DNA of 64,000 nucleotides from NCBI RefSeq assembly GCF_000982415.1, contig NZ_LANI01000005.1:186001-250000 (forward strand), in the 5' to 3' direction. Source of the stretch: Kiloniella litopenaei. Its GTDB lineage: Bacteria; Pseudomonadota; Alphaproteobacteria; Kiloniellales; Kiloniellaceae. Position numbers and translations under genes: made by a program. Below are positions 63,693 to 64,000 of this stretch, one piece after another; the first letter of the stretch is position 1, and each line of letters starts with the position of its first letter. The notes under the pieces were generated by a model that worked only from the letters and a program-made list of their open reading frames with translations, was not told where the DNA came from and ran no database searches.

Positions 63693-64000
63693 ATGCTTGA
63701 TTCCAAAATTTGCCAAAAAGCCCGATTATCCAGAGACCCCCGGTTTGATGGCAAATTTTTTACGGCGGTCAAAACCACCGGGATTTATTGCCGCACGATC
63801 TGTCCGGTCTATCCGCCGAAAGAAAAGAACGTCTTATATTTTCCGACGGCGATAGAGGCGGCAAATGCGGGTTTCAGGCCCTGTTTGAGGTGTCGTCCTG
63901 ACAGTGCGCCGGGGTCACCAGCGTGGAAAGGGACCAATGCGACACTGGACCGTGCCATCAGATTGATTGACGAAGGTGCCTTGCAAGACGGATCTCTTGG
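63693..64000 (+). CDS. Ada-like/AlkA DNA repair protein (3' end cut)
   Basis: 102 codons are visible. DPRFDGKFFTAVKTTGIYC then RTICP with PCLRCRP form the four-Cys zinc site of the Ada N-terminal domain, which accepts methyl groups from phosphotriesters in Ada proteins. Then SAPGSPAWKGTNATLDRAIRLIDEGAL matches the start of the AraC-type or AlkA-linked segment. Whether the missing part is AraC plus AlkA glycosylase, or methyltransferase, cannot be seen. Weak ribosome site (AGAG). Confidence 0.85.
   Translation, partial: MLDSKICQKARLSRDPRFDGKFFTAVKTTGIYCRTICPVYPPKEKNVLYFPTAIEAANAGFRPCLRCRPDSAPGSPAWKGTNATLDRAIRLIDEGALQDGSL

Overview
The window is chromosomal DNA of a free-living alphaproteobacterium. 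Inferred from: a Fur-family Irr regulator with the His-rich HHH motif, fabA-fabB-fabI divergent from irr, hrcA-grpE divergent from rph-rdgB-hemW (with an insertion), dnaK-dnaJ-dapB, and a PAS_5-type protein. Codon use is mixed and of medium GC. A Rhodospirillales/Kiloniellales-like marine lineage is my guess; no rRNA is present to settle it. The gene complement is mostly housekeeping with small accessory insertions. Both ends cut a gene (SirB1-like at the left, Ada/AlkA-type at the right).

Layout. 1-4.1 kb: envelope/ribosome cluster (SirB1-like, BON lipoprotein, yraN, rsmI, divergent LpoA-like lipoprotein). 4.1-9.6 kb: SmtB-type metal sensor, lemA with a DUF2207 membrane protein, and a Zn/Cd/Pb P-type ATPase whose promoter carries a strong SmtB-type palindrome. 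9.7-14.3 kb: rph-rdgB-hemW followed by a PAS protein, an unknown protein and a PhyH-type dioxygenase. 14.4-16.8 kb: an MFS exporter divergent from an Fe-S-type SufR-like regulator, inserted in the usual rph/hrcA junction. 16.9-24.2 kb: heat-shock and dapB region (hrcA, grpE, alkB, dnaK, dnaJ, dapB). 24.3-28.6 kb: EamA transporter, adenosine kinase, typA. 28.6-29.2 kb: AT-rich patch with a tiny HTH gene, a probable small RNA and long inverted repeats. 29.3-33.7 kb: a PHYHD1-like dioxygenase, DUF4269 nucleotidyltransferase and large DUF2339 membrane protein.

33.9-45.8 kb: AmpG-like permease plus FAD monooxygenase, dihydrouridine synthase, a trypsin-like lipoprotein that has lost its whole catalytic triad, YqaA-like protein, fabABI, irr, SH3 protein, 2-hydroxyacid dehydrogenase, GST. 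45.8-53.7 kb: solute-binding protein, the thiBPQ thiamine transporter under a TPP riboswitch, nhaA, an OxyR-like LysR regulator lacking the peroxidatic cysteine, AraC/GyrI regulator. 53.9-64 kb: roxA, a nucleotide cyclase, PEP mutase-like enzyme, a MerR/MFS pair with a textbook 19-bp-spacer promoter, an HNH nuclease beside tRNA-Arg(CCG), yciB, an alpha/beta hydrolase lipoprotein with 15-bp minisatellites, an ABC ATPase, a 59-residue zinc-finger protein, and the start of an Ada-like/AlkA gene.

I see no CRISPR array, transposase, prophage structural gene or rRNA. The best candidates for undescribed biology are the small RNA/HTH/inverted-repeat patch near 28.9 kb, the pseudoprotease, the OxyR-like regulator without its redox cysteine, and the metal- and redox-type regulatory circuits readable directly from their promoters.
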